A stretch of DNA of 64,000 nucleotides, from positions 1 through 64,000 of the forward strand of contig NZ_BPFA01000029.1 of assembly GCF_019655055.1 (NCBI RefSeq), read 5' to 3'. Of the stretch, positions 33,281 through 41,950 are shown in pieces. The position numbers and the translations under genes were made by a program. Within the stretch, counting starts at the first letter, position 1; each line of letters starts with the position of its first letter. The notes beneath the pieces are model-generated. The model saw nothing but the letters and a program-made list of their open reading frames with translations, was not told the DNA's origin and did not search any database. The stretch comes from Shewanella sp. MBTL60-112-B2 (GTDB lineage Bacteria; Pseudomonadota; Gammaproteobacteria; Enterobacterales; Shewanellaceae).

Positions 33281-35353
33281 TTACAGACTAACGCTAATCG
33301 GAGACAGGCCATCCCAGTTGATCAGCTGCAGCTCCCCTTGCTCCTGCTCAATAGTCACTTTAAAACCTTTATCGGCGCCTTGTACGCGGCTCACACAAAC
33401 ATCGAAATTGCTCTCAAACGCGCGAATATGCTTCAGGCACATATTGTCCCAGCCTGTTGGTAAATACGGCGCAACGTCAAAACGCTTAAAACCTGTTGGC
33501 TCGATACCAAAAATCCCCTCTGTAACCACTCGAGCATAGAGTGCACTCTCTGCCGATAGATGACGTTGGTCACCTTCTGGCCAAGCTTCCACCGCGTATG
33601 GCACGTGTTCACCAAGCAGACGCTTACGCGAGTAATACTTGAAGTAGCGCATTGCCGTATCTGTCTCTTGAGCGGCAAAAATGCCTCTAAACGCATAGAG
33701 CGTCGCTCTATCCCAAAAGGTCTTATTGCCGGCTTCGCTATAAATTCCTTCAGGGCTCCACAATTGCTCTGATAGAACCGCTGCAAGAGTTTGATCTTTA
33801 CGGTCAAAAATACCAAATGAAAATGGCAGCGCAATCCAAGCTCTTAATTTTTCATTGCCTTGATAGTACTGGTAAGTATCAAAGCCTTGAACATTGGCGC
33901 CAAAATAACTCTCAATGTCTTTAGCAAGCTTAGTCGCACGTTGCTGGTATTCAGCGGCGATACCTGTTCGTCCGAGCTCATTATTCAAGTGGCTGGCAGA
34001 AACCAGCGCGCCGTAGGTCAGCATATTGGTACTTAAATTAACATCGCCTGCAGGGAATCGACCTTCTAGTTCATCACTGTCAGAGGCAATCACGCCTTCA
34101 TCTGTTTGTTTAGCGTAACTAAAATCGATACACCAATCGATTAAAGGCAATAACGCCTTCGCCTGCGCTTCATCGCCGTAAGCCAATGAAAAGCGGCTAG
34201 CGCCGTAGGCTATCATGGCGCAGTCACCTCTATCGCCCGCGCCGTTCCAAATATCATCTCCCTCGGCAATAATTGAAGACGGTATCGCTTTTCCTTCATC
34301 ATTCATAAAGCGAGCAAAATGTTCAAAGCTATTAATTGCCGACTCATTACCGACATCATTGCCTAAAAATGGAAAAAACGGATTGATATACTCTGCCTGA
34401 TCGTTTGCCCAAATAGCGGCGTAATAGCGCCCGCCACCAGGTGCATGCATCAAACCGCCCTTAGTTCTAAAAATCGATTCCGCACTACGAATTTTTGCAA
34501 ATTCAAACATCTTGTTGATGTTCTCATCGGGAGTGACCAACTGCAGGTTTTTATTCAGGCTCGCCACATAGTCTTTACGCAGCTCCAGCTCTTTAACCGC
34601 ATCAAACTCGTTAGCTTGTCCCGCCTTGGTGGCTTTAAATTCTAGATAAACCGTTAAGACTTCATTCGGAGCTAATTTAAAGGTTCCTGCTCTGTCGCTT
34701 GTTGCTTGAATTTTGTAGCTGCCGTACACGCCCTGCTCTTTAGGCGTATCGACTTGATAATCTAACTCCCCAAGCGTCACCTCAAGGCTATTGCCACTGT
34801 TATTTTTAAAGCTTAGCGCTTCAATCATCACTGGCTGCGTGGTGCTTGGCGATAACAGGCGCGTCAGTTCGAGCCCCTCACCAATTTGGCTAATAAGCGA
34901 GAGTCGGCCATCGATTCGAGCCTGGGTTAGCAGCTCTTGTTCTACTGGCTGACCATTAACGCTAATACTAGGTGAAACTGAGAGTGGAAAATCATGAATA
35001 AGGCTAGCGTGAGTGTCGTTTGGAATAGTGCGCAGCATCGGCCATACCAGCTTACGACTCAGGGACAGGGCCCCATTAGCATCACTGCCGTAATAGATAA
35101 TCGCTGAGGTTTGTTCACCGCTCATTTCAATATGATCTTCATGGCTATCTTTAACATCCCACACTAGACCTGCACCCGTTTGCTGCCAGCGGTCAGTCAA
35201 AGTATCGGATAAACCATTCAAAAATTGCTTAGCTTGTTCTGCTTTGAGCTGTTTAGCTTGCTCTTGCTCGGCTTGAGCAACTGATTGAGAGTCATTAGAA
35301 CAGGCAGATAATATGGCGATGGCGCAGGCAGAGGTGACAAATAGATTTCTCAT
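33281..35353 (-). CDS. Six-hairpin (alpha/alpha)6 glycosidase-like lipoprotein
   Basis: A 690-residue lipoprotein: lipobox LSAC with Cys18, then a Gln/Ala-rich helical linker, a beta-sandwich domain (about 60-265) and a helical-barrel domain (about 290-620) typical of six-hairpin glycosidases. Candidate catalytic acids lie in WANDQAEY, GDDIWNGAGDRGDC and EAWPEGDQRHLSAESALY. I cannot place it in a numbered GH family with confidence. It lies between the MelR-like gene and the GH97 gene, all on one strand with ~165 bp gaps, so it probably acts on the same class of galactoside, at the outer membrane. A Glu/Gln repeat (QAEQEQAKQ) follows the lipidation site. Confidence 0.78.
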   Translation of the reverse strand: MRNLFVTSACAIAILSACSNDSQSVAQAEQEQAKQLKAEQAKQFLNGLSDTLTDRWQQTGAGLVWDVKDSHEDHIEMSGEQTSAIIYYGSDANGALSLSRKLVWPMLRTIPNDTHASLIHDFPLSVSPSISVNGQPVEQELLTQARIDGRLSLISQIGEGLELTRLLSPSTTQPVMIEALSFKNNSGNSLEVTLGELDYQVDTPKEQGVYGSYKIQATSDRAGTFKLAPNEVLTVYLEFKATKAGQANEFDAVKELELRKDYVASLNKNLQLVTPDENINKMFEFAKIRSAESIFRTKGGLMHAPGGGRYYAAIWANDQAEYINPFFPFLGNDVGNESAINSFEHFARFMNDEGKAIPSSIIAEGDDIWNGAGDRGDCAMIAYGASRFSLAYGDEAQAKALLPLIDWCIDFSYAKQTDEGVIASDSDELEGRFPAGDVNLSTNMLTYGALVSASHLNNELGRTGIAAEYQQRATKLAKDIESYFGANVQGFDTYQYYQGNEKLRAWIALPFSFGIFDRKDQTLAAVLSEQLWSPEGIYSEAGNKTFWDRATLYAFRGIFAAQETDTAMRYFKYYSRKRLLGEHVPYAVEAWPEGDQRHLSAESALYARVVTEGIFGIEPTGFKRFDVAPYLPTGWDNMCLKHIRAFESNFDVCVSRVQGADKGFKVTIEQEQGELQLINWDGLSPISVSL

Positions 35354-35518
35354 AGATCTCTCATTATTATTGGCGTGATTCGAGTCAGCTTGTTAGTTAA
35401 TAATCCTGACTAATCGATACAGGTCATTAAAACTAATATATTTATTGAAACTGATTGAAGCACGAACAGTCATGAGTGCTCTTACTAGAAAGCCCTAAAG
35501 CCTTCCTAAAAAATCACC

Positions 35519-36406
35519 TCAGCAATTTACTTTTCGTCTGAACTCGAGTGGTGACATACCAAACTCTCGCTGAAAAATATCATAGAAGCGACTAACCGAG
35601 CCAAAGCCCGCTTCTAATGCAATATTGAGTACAGGACTTTGGGTATCAATGAGGAGTGCTTGGGCATGTTGTAGCCTAAGCTGGTTGATATATTGCTTAA
35701 TCGACACTTTCATCACCCGATTAAACAGCTTCATGGCGTAGTTTTTATGTAGCCCTGTTGAGCTTGAAACATTTTCAATTGTAATTTTTTGATCGTAATT
35801 ATCGGCAATATAACGCAGCATGGTTTGAATATGGTTTAAGCCTCCAAACACAGGTTTATCTTCCTGTTTAGTCACACGATTAGCTAGCTCGAAGGTACTG
35901 TAATCTTCTATCGACATGCGTCGAATACGGCCGCGGATCTCGTTAATTACCTGGCTGGTTAGTAAGGGATCATTTCTTTTAATATCAGTTTCCCAGATCT
36001 GCGTCAGCTCTTTATCGCACGCATATAAGCTGTCAGATACAATAACCTCACCATGCAGCAACTGGCTCACAAAGCTACTTGGCAGCATCCAGGTTAAAAA
36101 AGATTGCAATGGGATATAGATATTAACCAACTCGCCGTCACCACGAGAGGCGACCATTTGATGGGGAAATGAGGCCCAAAAGATAATCATCCGTCCCTCT
36201 GGTACAGTGATCTCTTGTCCATTTATCAGGTAATCTGCGGAGCAATCAAACAGGTAATTGATCTCTATATGGCCATGCCAATGGCTATGGGCCATTACAG
36301 CGGGCTTTTTACGATGCAAGCCAAATTGAGTATCTTGAGCTTGCACCGCTAATGGACTGGCTTCGTTAAAGGAGATCTTCTCAACCCATTCAAACATCTG
36401 TCTCAT
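35519..36406 (-). CDS. AraC-family regulator, MelR-like
   Basis: A 295-residue AraC-family activator resembling E. coli MelR (melibiose regulator). The N-terminal cupin (about 20-130) contains HSHWHGHIEINYLF, as in MelR's sugar-binding region. The C-terminal double helix-turn-helix (about 190-290) includes TGLHKNYAMKLFNRVMKVS and the AraC signature ALEAGFGSVSRFYDIFQREFG. It most likely activates the downstream glycosidase genes in response to an alpha-galactoside. No operator was identified. It stands directly upstream of the six-hairpin lipoprotein gene on the same strand. Confidence 0.88.
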   Translation of the reverse strand: MRQMFEWVEKISFNEASPLAVQAQDTQFGLHRKKPAVMAHSHWHGHIEINYLFDCSADYLINGQEITVPEGRMIIFWASFPHQMVASRGDGELVNIYIPLQSFLTWMLPSSFVSQLLHGEVIVSDSLYACDKELTQIWETDIKRNDPLLTSQVINEIRGRIRRMSIEDYSTFELANRVTKQEDKPVFGGLNHIQTMLRYIADNYDQKITIENVSSSTGLHKNYAMKLFNRVMKVSIKQYINQLRLQHAQALLIDTQSPVLNIALEAGFGSVSRFYDIFQREFGMSPLEFRRKVNC

Positions 36407-36503
36407 CCCATGATTACTGATCAGCTCCCAAGCTAACCCATAGGTCTTAGCTAAACAAATGAAAGTTACTAAACAAGAACTAAGGTTGAGTTTTTAGGAA
36501 TCT

Positions 36504-38534
36504 TTATGTGCTCTTACTTTTTCGCACTGGAGCGGGCTTTTTAGATGTTGTCTTGCTTGTAGTCTTAGATGTCGTTCTAGTTGCAGCCGTGCTCTTCTTA
36601 CCCGAGTAACGACGCTTTTTAAAACCAGTATCTGGTGATTTAACACCTTGCAATGAAGTCGGCAACTGCGCCCCCGCCTGCTCGATTAGTTGCTGCAGAG
36701 AAGCTAACAACGGCTCCATAAAGCTCTGATACTTCGCCTCTTTACGGCTAATAGCATCAAGATTATTTTCCCATAGCGCCGTCATATCCGGCGTAGTCGC
36801 ACTTTGGGGTAAGCTGTTTATCAACCCCTTGCCGACCTCAGTCGCTACAATTGATTTACCCTGACGCGTTAAATAGTTGCGCTTAAACAGCAGTTCGATG
36901 ATCCCTGCGCGTGTTGCTTCAGTCCCCAGCCCATCGGTGTCCTTTAAGATTTTGCGGATCTCGCTATCTGTCACATAACGGCTGATCCCAGTCATAGCGC
37001 TGAGCAAAGTTGCATCGGTAAAATGTTTTGGTGGCTGGGTCTGCTTTTCGAGTAACTCGCCTTGCTCGCAAAGTAATACTTGGCCTTTTTTGAGAGCGGG
37101 GATATTAGCTAAGTGCTCATCATCATCTGTTACTTGCCCGCTGCTTCCATAAGTATTGGCTTTATCTTTGCTTTGCTTTAAAAGCTGCTTCCATCCCAAT
37201 GCCACCTCTTGTTTAGCCTTCGTCTTAAATAAACCACCCGCAATGATAATCTCAACTTGAGTTTCTTTATAAAGGTACGCAGGGTAAAACTGCATCAAAT
37301 ATTGCCGGGCAACTTGTAGATACAACTGTTTTTCTGCCTGACTCAAGTTTTGTAAATTAGCTGGTTTCTCGGTCGGCACTATCGCGTGGTGAGCTTCGAC
37401 TTTTTTATCATTCCAAGCTTTAGATTTAAGCTTGGCATTAGGCTGCTCGATGCCTGCCACTAACTCACTTGCACCATTCAGCACGGCAGCTATAACACTT
37501 GGAGCCAAAGCATGTTGTTCAGCAGGTAGATAGCGGCTATCTGAACGAGGGTAAGTGATAAGCTTATGTTTTTCATATAACGACTGGCAGGTATCGAGTA
37601 CCGACTTGGCACTCATGCCAAAGCGTTTAGCCGCATCAATCTGTAGTGCCGATAGGCTGTAGGGCAAAGGTGCGTTTTGTTTCTTATCTTGTGCCGTTAC
37701 CTTTTCTACAGTGCCGTTTTGGCCATTAATTCGTCCAACCACATTCTGTGCTAACCCTTTGGAGAGCACTCGTCCCTCTTCATCCATATAAGGTTGGCAA
37801 GCCTCACTAGGTTGCCATTTGGCACTAAATCGCTGTTGATCATCGGTGGCTAAATGAGCCAACACCTCATAGAAAGGCTTAGAGCTAAATCCGGCTATTT
37901 CGGCGTCGCGACGAACCACTAACCCAAGTACAGGAGTTTGAACTCGCCCGACAGATAACACGCCCTGATAACCGACTTTACGCCCTTGAATGGTGTAAGC
38001 CCGAGTCATGTTCATACCATAGAGCCAATCTGCGCGAGAGCGCGCTAACGCTGAGGTCGACAAGGGAATAAAGTCACGGTTCGAGCGTAATTGCCCTAAC
38101 GCCCTTTTCACCGCTTGTGGATTTAAATCACTAATAAGTAGACGTTGTGCCTGTTGTAACTTAGTGCCCTTTACGCCTAGGTGAGCAATAATTTCATCGA
38201 CCAGCAACTGCCCTTCGCGGTCTGGATCGCCAGCATTTACAAGCTGACTAGCCTCCTTGACTAAGCCTCTAAGCACCGCTATCTGGCCACGCATCTTATA
38301 TTTAGGCTTCATCTTCCAAGTTTCTGGCACTATGGGCAGATGCTCAAATTTCCATGACTTGTACTCTGGAGAGTATGCATCCGGCTCAGCCTGCTCGAGT
38401 AAGTGGCCCACGCACCAAGAGACACAATCGCCATTGGCGGCGCGAATAAAACCATCCCCCTTCTTTAAGGGTTTAGGTAACACGTCGGCAATGGCTCTAC
38501 CAAGACTTGGTTTTTCAGCAATATATAAGATCAT
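36504..38534 (-). CDS. topB: DNA topoisomerase III
   Basis: A 676-residue type IA topoisomerase. The TOPRIM domain starts MILYIAEKPS with the metal-binding AGDPDREGQ near residue 101; the catalytic tyrosine is Tyr328 in ITYPRSDSRYLP, the same number as in E. coli TopB. The protein decatenates DNA and resolves replication and recombination intermediates. The C-terminus is a Lys/Thr/Ser-rich tail (SKTTSKTTSKTTSK-type repeats) that should bind DNA without structure. It is monocistronic. Confidence 0.95.
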   Translation of the reverse strand: MILYIAEKPSLGRAIADVLPKPLKKGDGFIRAANGDCVSWCVGHLLEQAEPDAYSPEYKSWKFEHLPIVPETWKMKPKYKMRGQIAVLRGLVKEASQLVNAGDPDREGQLLVDEIIAHLGVKGTKLQQAQRLLISDLNPQAVKRALGQLRSNRDFIPLSTSALARSRADWLYGMNMTRAYTIQGRKVGYQGVLSVGRVQTPVLGLVVRRDAEIAGFSSKPFYEVLAHLATDDQQRFSAKWQPSEACQPYMDEEGRVLSKGLAQNVVGRINGQNGTVEKVTAQDKKQNAPLPYSLSALQIDAAKRFGMSAKSVLDTCQSLYEKHKLITYPRSDSRYLPAEQHALAPSVIAAVLNGASELVAGIEQPNAKLKSKAWNDKKVEAHHAIVPTEKPANLQNLSQAEKQLYLQVARQYLMQFYPAYLYKETQVEIIIAGGLFKTKAKQEVALGWKQLLKQSKDKANTYGSSGQVTDDDEHLANIPALKKGQVLLCEQGELLEKQTQPPKHFTDATLLSAMTGISRYVTDSEIRKILKDTDGLGTEATRAGIIELLFKRNYLTRQGKSIVATEVGKGLINSLPQSATTPDMTALWENNLDAISRKEAKYQSFMEPLLASLQQLIEQAGAQLPTSLQGVKSPDTGFKKRRYSGKKSTAATRTTSKTTSKTTSKKPAPVRKSKST

Positions 38535-38681
38535 TTAGAAAAATTGCGATTACTGTATAAATTAACAGTAACTGTACATTGAAGCGCTAAAGGGTGCAAA
38601 TGAAAGCCGTCACTCAAAAGGCATAATTAGCAGCATGATTAGTTGCATGAGTAAGTTTTGCTCAGACAATGTAAATTTTGT

Positions 38682-38696
38682 TGAGAACAATTCTCA
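38682..38696. promoter_or_regulatory. Fur-box-like inverted repeat
   Basis: TGAGAAC-A-ATTCTCA is a 7-1-7 inverted repeat (6 of 7 pairs) close to the gammaproteobacterial Fur motif TGATAAT-N-ATTATCA, within TTGAGAACAATTCTCATT. It lies about 40 bases before the small membrane protein gene, so iron-dependent repression is likely. Confidence 0.6.
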
Positions 38697-38736
38697 TTAA
38701 GTGTTTTAATTCTTCAATCTTAACTGTGGAGAAATA

Positions 38737-39006
38737 ATGATGATTGCAACCTTAAGTCATCGAGGTATTAGGCTCGATAAACTCATGCTTTTTCACTTAC
38801 TCCTTATCACGTCATGGCTACTAATTATTGCTCCATTTATTCAATCAACAATAATCAACGCCCCGATGTTACTCGCCGGAGTATTGGTTCCTCTAACTTG
38901 TATCAGTACCTTATTCGGTCTTAAGTTAGGCCATGACTTTAACAAGAGATCTTATAGCTTGTTATTTGCCAGCTGGATGCTGGTTTGGTTTATCCACCTA
39001 CTGTAA
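38737..39006 (+). CDS. Small membrane protein, likely Fur-regulated
   Basis: An 89-residue protein with three hydrophobic stretches (about 17-36, 39-60 and 70-88). It is probably an inner-membrane protein. It starts with two ATGs (38737 and 38740) after GGAG; either is possible. A Fur-box-like site lies upstream. No family is recognised; the overall pattern recalls small iron-uptake accessory membrane proteins, but this is only a guess. A bidirectional terminator follows. Confidence 0.75.
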   Translation: MMIATLSHRGIRLDKLMLFHLLLITSWLLIIAPFIQSTIINAPMLLAGVLVPLTCISTLFGLKLGHDFNKRSYSLLFASWMLVWFIHLL

Positions 39007-39034
39007 TACTCAGTCGCTTTTATTTTTGCGTACA

Positions 39035-39062
39035 AAAAAGCCGAGCAAGTGCTCGGCTTTAA
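39035..39062. terminator. Bidirectional intrinsic terminator
   Basis: AAAAAGCCGAGCA / TGCTCGGCTTT hairpin between the small membrane protein gene and the end of purF. Confidence 0.88.
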
Positions 39063-39088
39063 AACATCAAGACAGACTTAAAGCTGGC

Positions 39089-40603
39089 TTATGGATGACA
39101 AACGTTATGCATCTCTAAGTTAGTGCCAATGTCTTTGCTACGATTGGCCTTAGCATCATCGTTACGCAATTGCGTAATGTAATCTAAATACTCTTGGTCT
39201 ACGTCATTGGTGACGTACTTGCCATCAAATACTGAGGTTTCAAATCGCTTGATGCTTGGATTTTCTTGACGTACCGCTTCAATTAAATCCGGTAATGATT
39301 GGAAAATCATGCCGTCAGCGCCAATCAAGTCATTGATCTCTTCTACATCACGGCCATGAGCGATCAGCTCATTGGTGGTTGGCATATCAATACCATACAC
39401 ATTCGGGAAACGAATTTCTGGTGCTGCTGAAGCAAAGTACACTTTATTGGCGCCCGCATCACGTGCCATCTCAATGATCTGCTCAGAGGTAGTACCACGC
39501 ACGATAGAGTCATCAACAAGCAATACGTTCTTGCCTTTAAACTCAGCACCAATCGCATTGAGTTTACGGCGTACTGACTTCTTACGCTCTTGCTGACCCG
39601 GCATGATAAAGGTACGACCGATATAACGGTTTTTAACGAAACCCTGACGGTATGGAAGATCCATATGACGTGCGATTTCGAGTGCAATATCACAAGAGGT
39701 TTCAGGGATCGGGATCACCACATCGATATCATGATCTTCCCATTCTCTCTTAATCTTTTCGCCCAACATGGTTCCCATATTTACACGGCTGCTATAAACA
39801 GAAATGTTATCTATGGTTGAGTCTGGACGAGCAAAATAAACGAATTCAAAGATACATGGAGAGTAGCTTGGCGAGTGGGCACATTGGCGAGTATAAAGCT
39901 CGCCGTCAAGGGTGATATAAACGGCTTCACCTGGCGCAACATCACGCATAAACTCGAAACCTACCGCATCTAGCGCAACGCTTTCAGATGCAATCATGTA
40001 TTCAGTACCAGTCGCCGTTTCATGCTTACCTAGCACTAATGGACGAATACCAAATGGATCTCTAAAAGCAACCAGACCTTGACCGATAATCATGGCCGCG
40101 ACCGCATAGGCACCACGAGTAATTTCATGCACCTTGCCAACGGCATTAAACACGTCATCAGCATTAAGATCATCAGTAGTCGTACGCTGAAGCTCATCTG
40201 CTAACAGGTTAAGTAGTACTTCTGAATCTGAAGTGGTATTAACATGACGGCGCTGCTTCACTAGACGCTCGTGCAGCTCAACCGTGTTGGTCAAGTTACC
40301 GTTATGCGCTAGAGAGATACCAAAAGGAGAGTTAACATAAAACGGCTGAGCTTCAGAAGCGCTTGAGCTTCCTGCCGTAGGGTAACGAACGTGACCTATG
40401 CCCGCATTGCCTTGCAGACGTTGCATATGCTTTGGTTCAAAAACGTCTTTCACCAAACCATTGGCTTTACGCAGTCTAAACGCGTTGCCATCGACGGTCA
40501 CAATGCCAGCAGCATCCTGTCCACGATGCTGGAGCACAGTCAGTGCATCATAAATGGTTTGATTAACCGATGACTGGCCAACTATTCCGACAATACCACA
40601 CAT
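39089..40603 (-). CDS. purF: Amidophosphoribosyltransferase
   Basis: A 504-residue PurF, first committed enzyme of purine synthesis (PRPP plus glutamine to phosphoribosylamine). The N-terminal glutaminase starts MCGIVGIVG, with Cys2 becoming the N-terminal nucleophile after Met removal. The PRPP-binding site lies in NVLLVDDSIVRGTTSEQI near residue 360. The length equals that of E. coli (505). It is the last gene of the pdxB-to-purF string, 98 bases after cvpA. Confidence 0.96.
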   Translation of the reverse strand: MCGIVGIVGQSSVNQTIYDALTVLQHRGQDAAGIVTVDGNAFRLRKANGLVKDVFEPKHMQRLQGNAGIGHVRYPTAGSSSASEAQPFYVNSPFGISLAHNGNLTNTVELHERLVKQRRHVNTTSDSEVLLNLLADELQRTTTDDLNADDVFNAVGKVHEITRGAYAVAAMIIGQGLVAFRDPFGIRPLVLGKHETATGTEYMIASESVALDAVGFEFMRDVAPGEAVYITLDGELYTRQCAHSPSYSPCIFEFVYFARPDSTIDNISVYSSRVNMGTMLGEKIKREWEDHDIDVVIPIPETSCDIALEIARHMDLPYRQGFVKNRYIGRTFIMPGQQERKKSVRRKLNAIGAEFKGKNVLLVDDSIVRGTTSEQIIEMARDAGANKVYFASAAPEIRFPNVYGIDMPTTNELIAHGRDVEEINDLIGADGMIFQSLPDLIEAVRQENPSIKRFETSVFDGKYVTNDVDQEYLDYITQLRNDDAKANRSKDIGTNLEMHNVCHP

Positions 40604-40701
40604 GGGTAAGCTTCCTCATTGTAAGATGTTCTATTATTTAATATTTTTGCTTTAAACGAATATAAATATTCGTCTAAAGCCAAGTAATGCTTTAGTGCAT
40701 T

Positions 40702-41190
40702 TTATATTTTGGGTACAAAGCTTGAGGTGTTTTCCAAGTAGTCAAAAAACCACTGGATCACAACTCCAAATTCGGGCACGAGTGTAGAATCCTGCCACCA
40801 ATCTGTGTTGGGTGCTCCGGTAAAAGCATCCATAAAAAACAATAACGCGCTCACGATTAATGCGCCTCTAAGCGCACCAAAACACAAGCCGAGCACTCTA
40901 TCAGTGCCTGACAATCCGGTTTTAGAAACCAATTGACCTATTAGGTAATTAACAAGTGCGCCGAGGATAAGTGTTGAAACGAACAAAATGGCAATAGCGA
41001 CCCCATTTCGAACCATTTCATCTTGCATCTGGGTAAGATGCGTAGCGAGCTTGAGATAAAACTGGCTGGCAATAAAAAATGCGGCAAACCAAACGACGAG
41101 AGACATGGCTTCTTTTACAAAACCACGGACCAAACTGATCAATGTTGATAGTCCGATAACGATAATGATGGCGTAATCAATCCAAACCAT
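40702..41190 (-). CDS. cvpA: CvpA, colicin V production-like membrane protein
   Basis: A 162-residue inner-membrane protein with four hydrophobic helices (about 4-24, 28-48, 64-86, 102-122). The DYAIIIVIGLSTLISLVRGF start and the CFGALRGALIV segment are typical of CvpA. It is needed for colicin V export and for envelope/bile stress tolerance in enterobacteria; its biochemical role is unclear. It is next to purF, as in E. coli. Confidence 0.93.
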   Translation of the reverse strand: MVWIDYAIIIVIGLSTLISLVRGFVKEAMSLVVWFAAFFIASQFYLKLATHLTQMQDEMVRNGVAIAILFVSTLILGALVNYLIGQLVSKTGLSGTDRVLGLCFGALRGALIVSALLFFMDAFTGAPNTDWWQDSTLVPEFGVVIQWFFDYLENTSSFVPKI

Positions 41191-41243
41191 TTAAGAAATA
41201 ATCCAGCATAGGGTTTAAGACGGCGCGATTCTAACAGAGACAG

Positions 41244-41276
41244 AGTTATTTCTCACGCTTTCGCGGCGAAATAACT
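41244..41276. promoter_or_regulatory. Hairpin in the dedD-cvpA gap
   Basis: AGTTATTTC (41244-41252) pairs with GAAATAACT (41268-41276). On the minus strand the inner loop reads CGC-GAAA-GCG, a short stem with a GNRA-type tetraloop. A T5 follows on the plus strand only. It lies about 55 bases before cvpA, where PurR acts in E. coli, but the PurR match is weak. It may be an attenuator or a processing site. Confidence 0.45.
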
Positions 41277-41305
41277 TTTTCTCAAACAAAGACAATCACA
41301 ATTTA

Positions 41306-41950
41306 TTATTTTTCAACGGGATTATAGGCGATGACACGCCCTTTCAGTTGAGTCAATTTTTCGATATCGCCTTGCATACGGCTCAGCTTATCTTTAGAAA
41401 CGTTAGGACCAACAAATACCTTTGTTAACTGACCATCTACAGGTTTAGTCGGCAAAGTATAGGCAGTGAAACCTTTGTCTCGAAGGCGTTTAACTAGACC
41501 TCTAACGTTGGCAGCATTATTAAAACTACCAAGTTGAATCGTCCAAGCACCCTTCTGTTTTGCTGCAGGTTTAGCTGCTGGTTTAACGACAGGTTTAGAC
41601 GAACTGGCTAGCTTAGGCTCTTGCTGTTTTGTTGACTGCCCCGCCTCTTCGGCAATATGCCAGGAGGCATCACCGGATCGATCGCCATCACCGGAACGAT
41701 CACCATCACCGGAACCATCGGCCGATGAAACCTTATCAGCAGATAATGAACCATTATTAACACCAAGATCGACCGTTTCAATATTCTGAGCAGGCAAGGT
41801 GCTATCTTGGATCTCTGGTCTTAGAGGAATTTCAGCAAACTGCTCTTCTTCGCGCTGCTTTTTACCATCTAATACATCGGGTAAAAAAATCACCCCTAAT
41901 GCCACAATAACGATGACACCAACAAGGCGGTTTTGAAATTGATTAGACAA
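41306..41950 (-). CDS. dedD: DedD, SPOR-domain division protein
   Basis: A 214-residue DedD homologue. SNQFQNRLVGVIVIVALGVIFLP at the start gives the single membrane helix (about 8-24; written here as family start plus helix), then an acidic, low-complexity periplasmic linker containing GDGDRS repeats, then the SPOR domain (about 137-212, WTIQLGSFNNAANVRGLV). SPOR domains bind denuded septal peptidoglycan. The start is TTG 41950 with GGGAGAG just upstream, matching the family start; it overlaps folC by 8 bases. The longer ATG reading runs through folC and is wrong. Confidence 0.88.
   Translation of the reverse strand: MSNQFQNRLVGVIVIVALGVIFLPDVLDGKKQREEEQFAEIPLRPEIQDSTLPAQNIETVDLGVNNGSLSADKVSSADGSGDGDRSGDGDRSGDASWHIAEEAGQSTKQQEPKLASSSKPVVKPAAKPAAKQKGAWTIQLGSFNNAANVRGLVKRLRDKGFTAYTLPTKPVDGQLTKVFVGPNVSKDKLSRMQGDIEKLTQLKGRVIAYNPVEK
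41669..41720. repeat. In-frame 18 bp repeats in dedD
   Basis: Units close to CACCGGATCGATCGCCAT occur about three times in tandem and encode GDGDRS repeats in the DedD linker. Copy changes would alter linker length without a frameshift. Confidence 0.75.
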
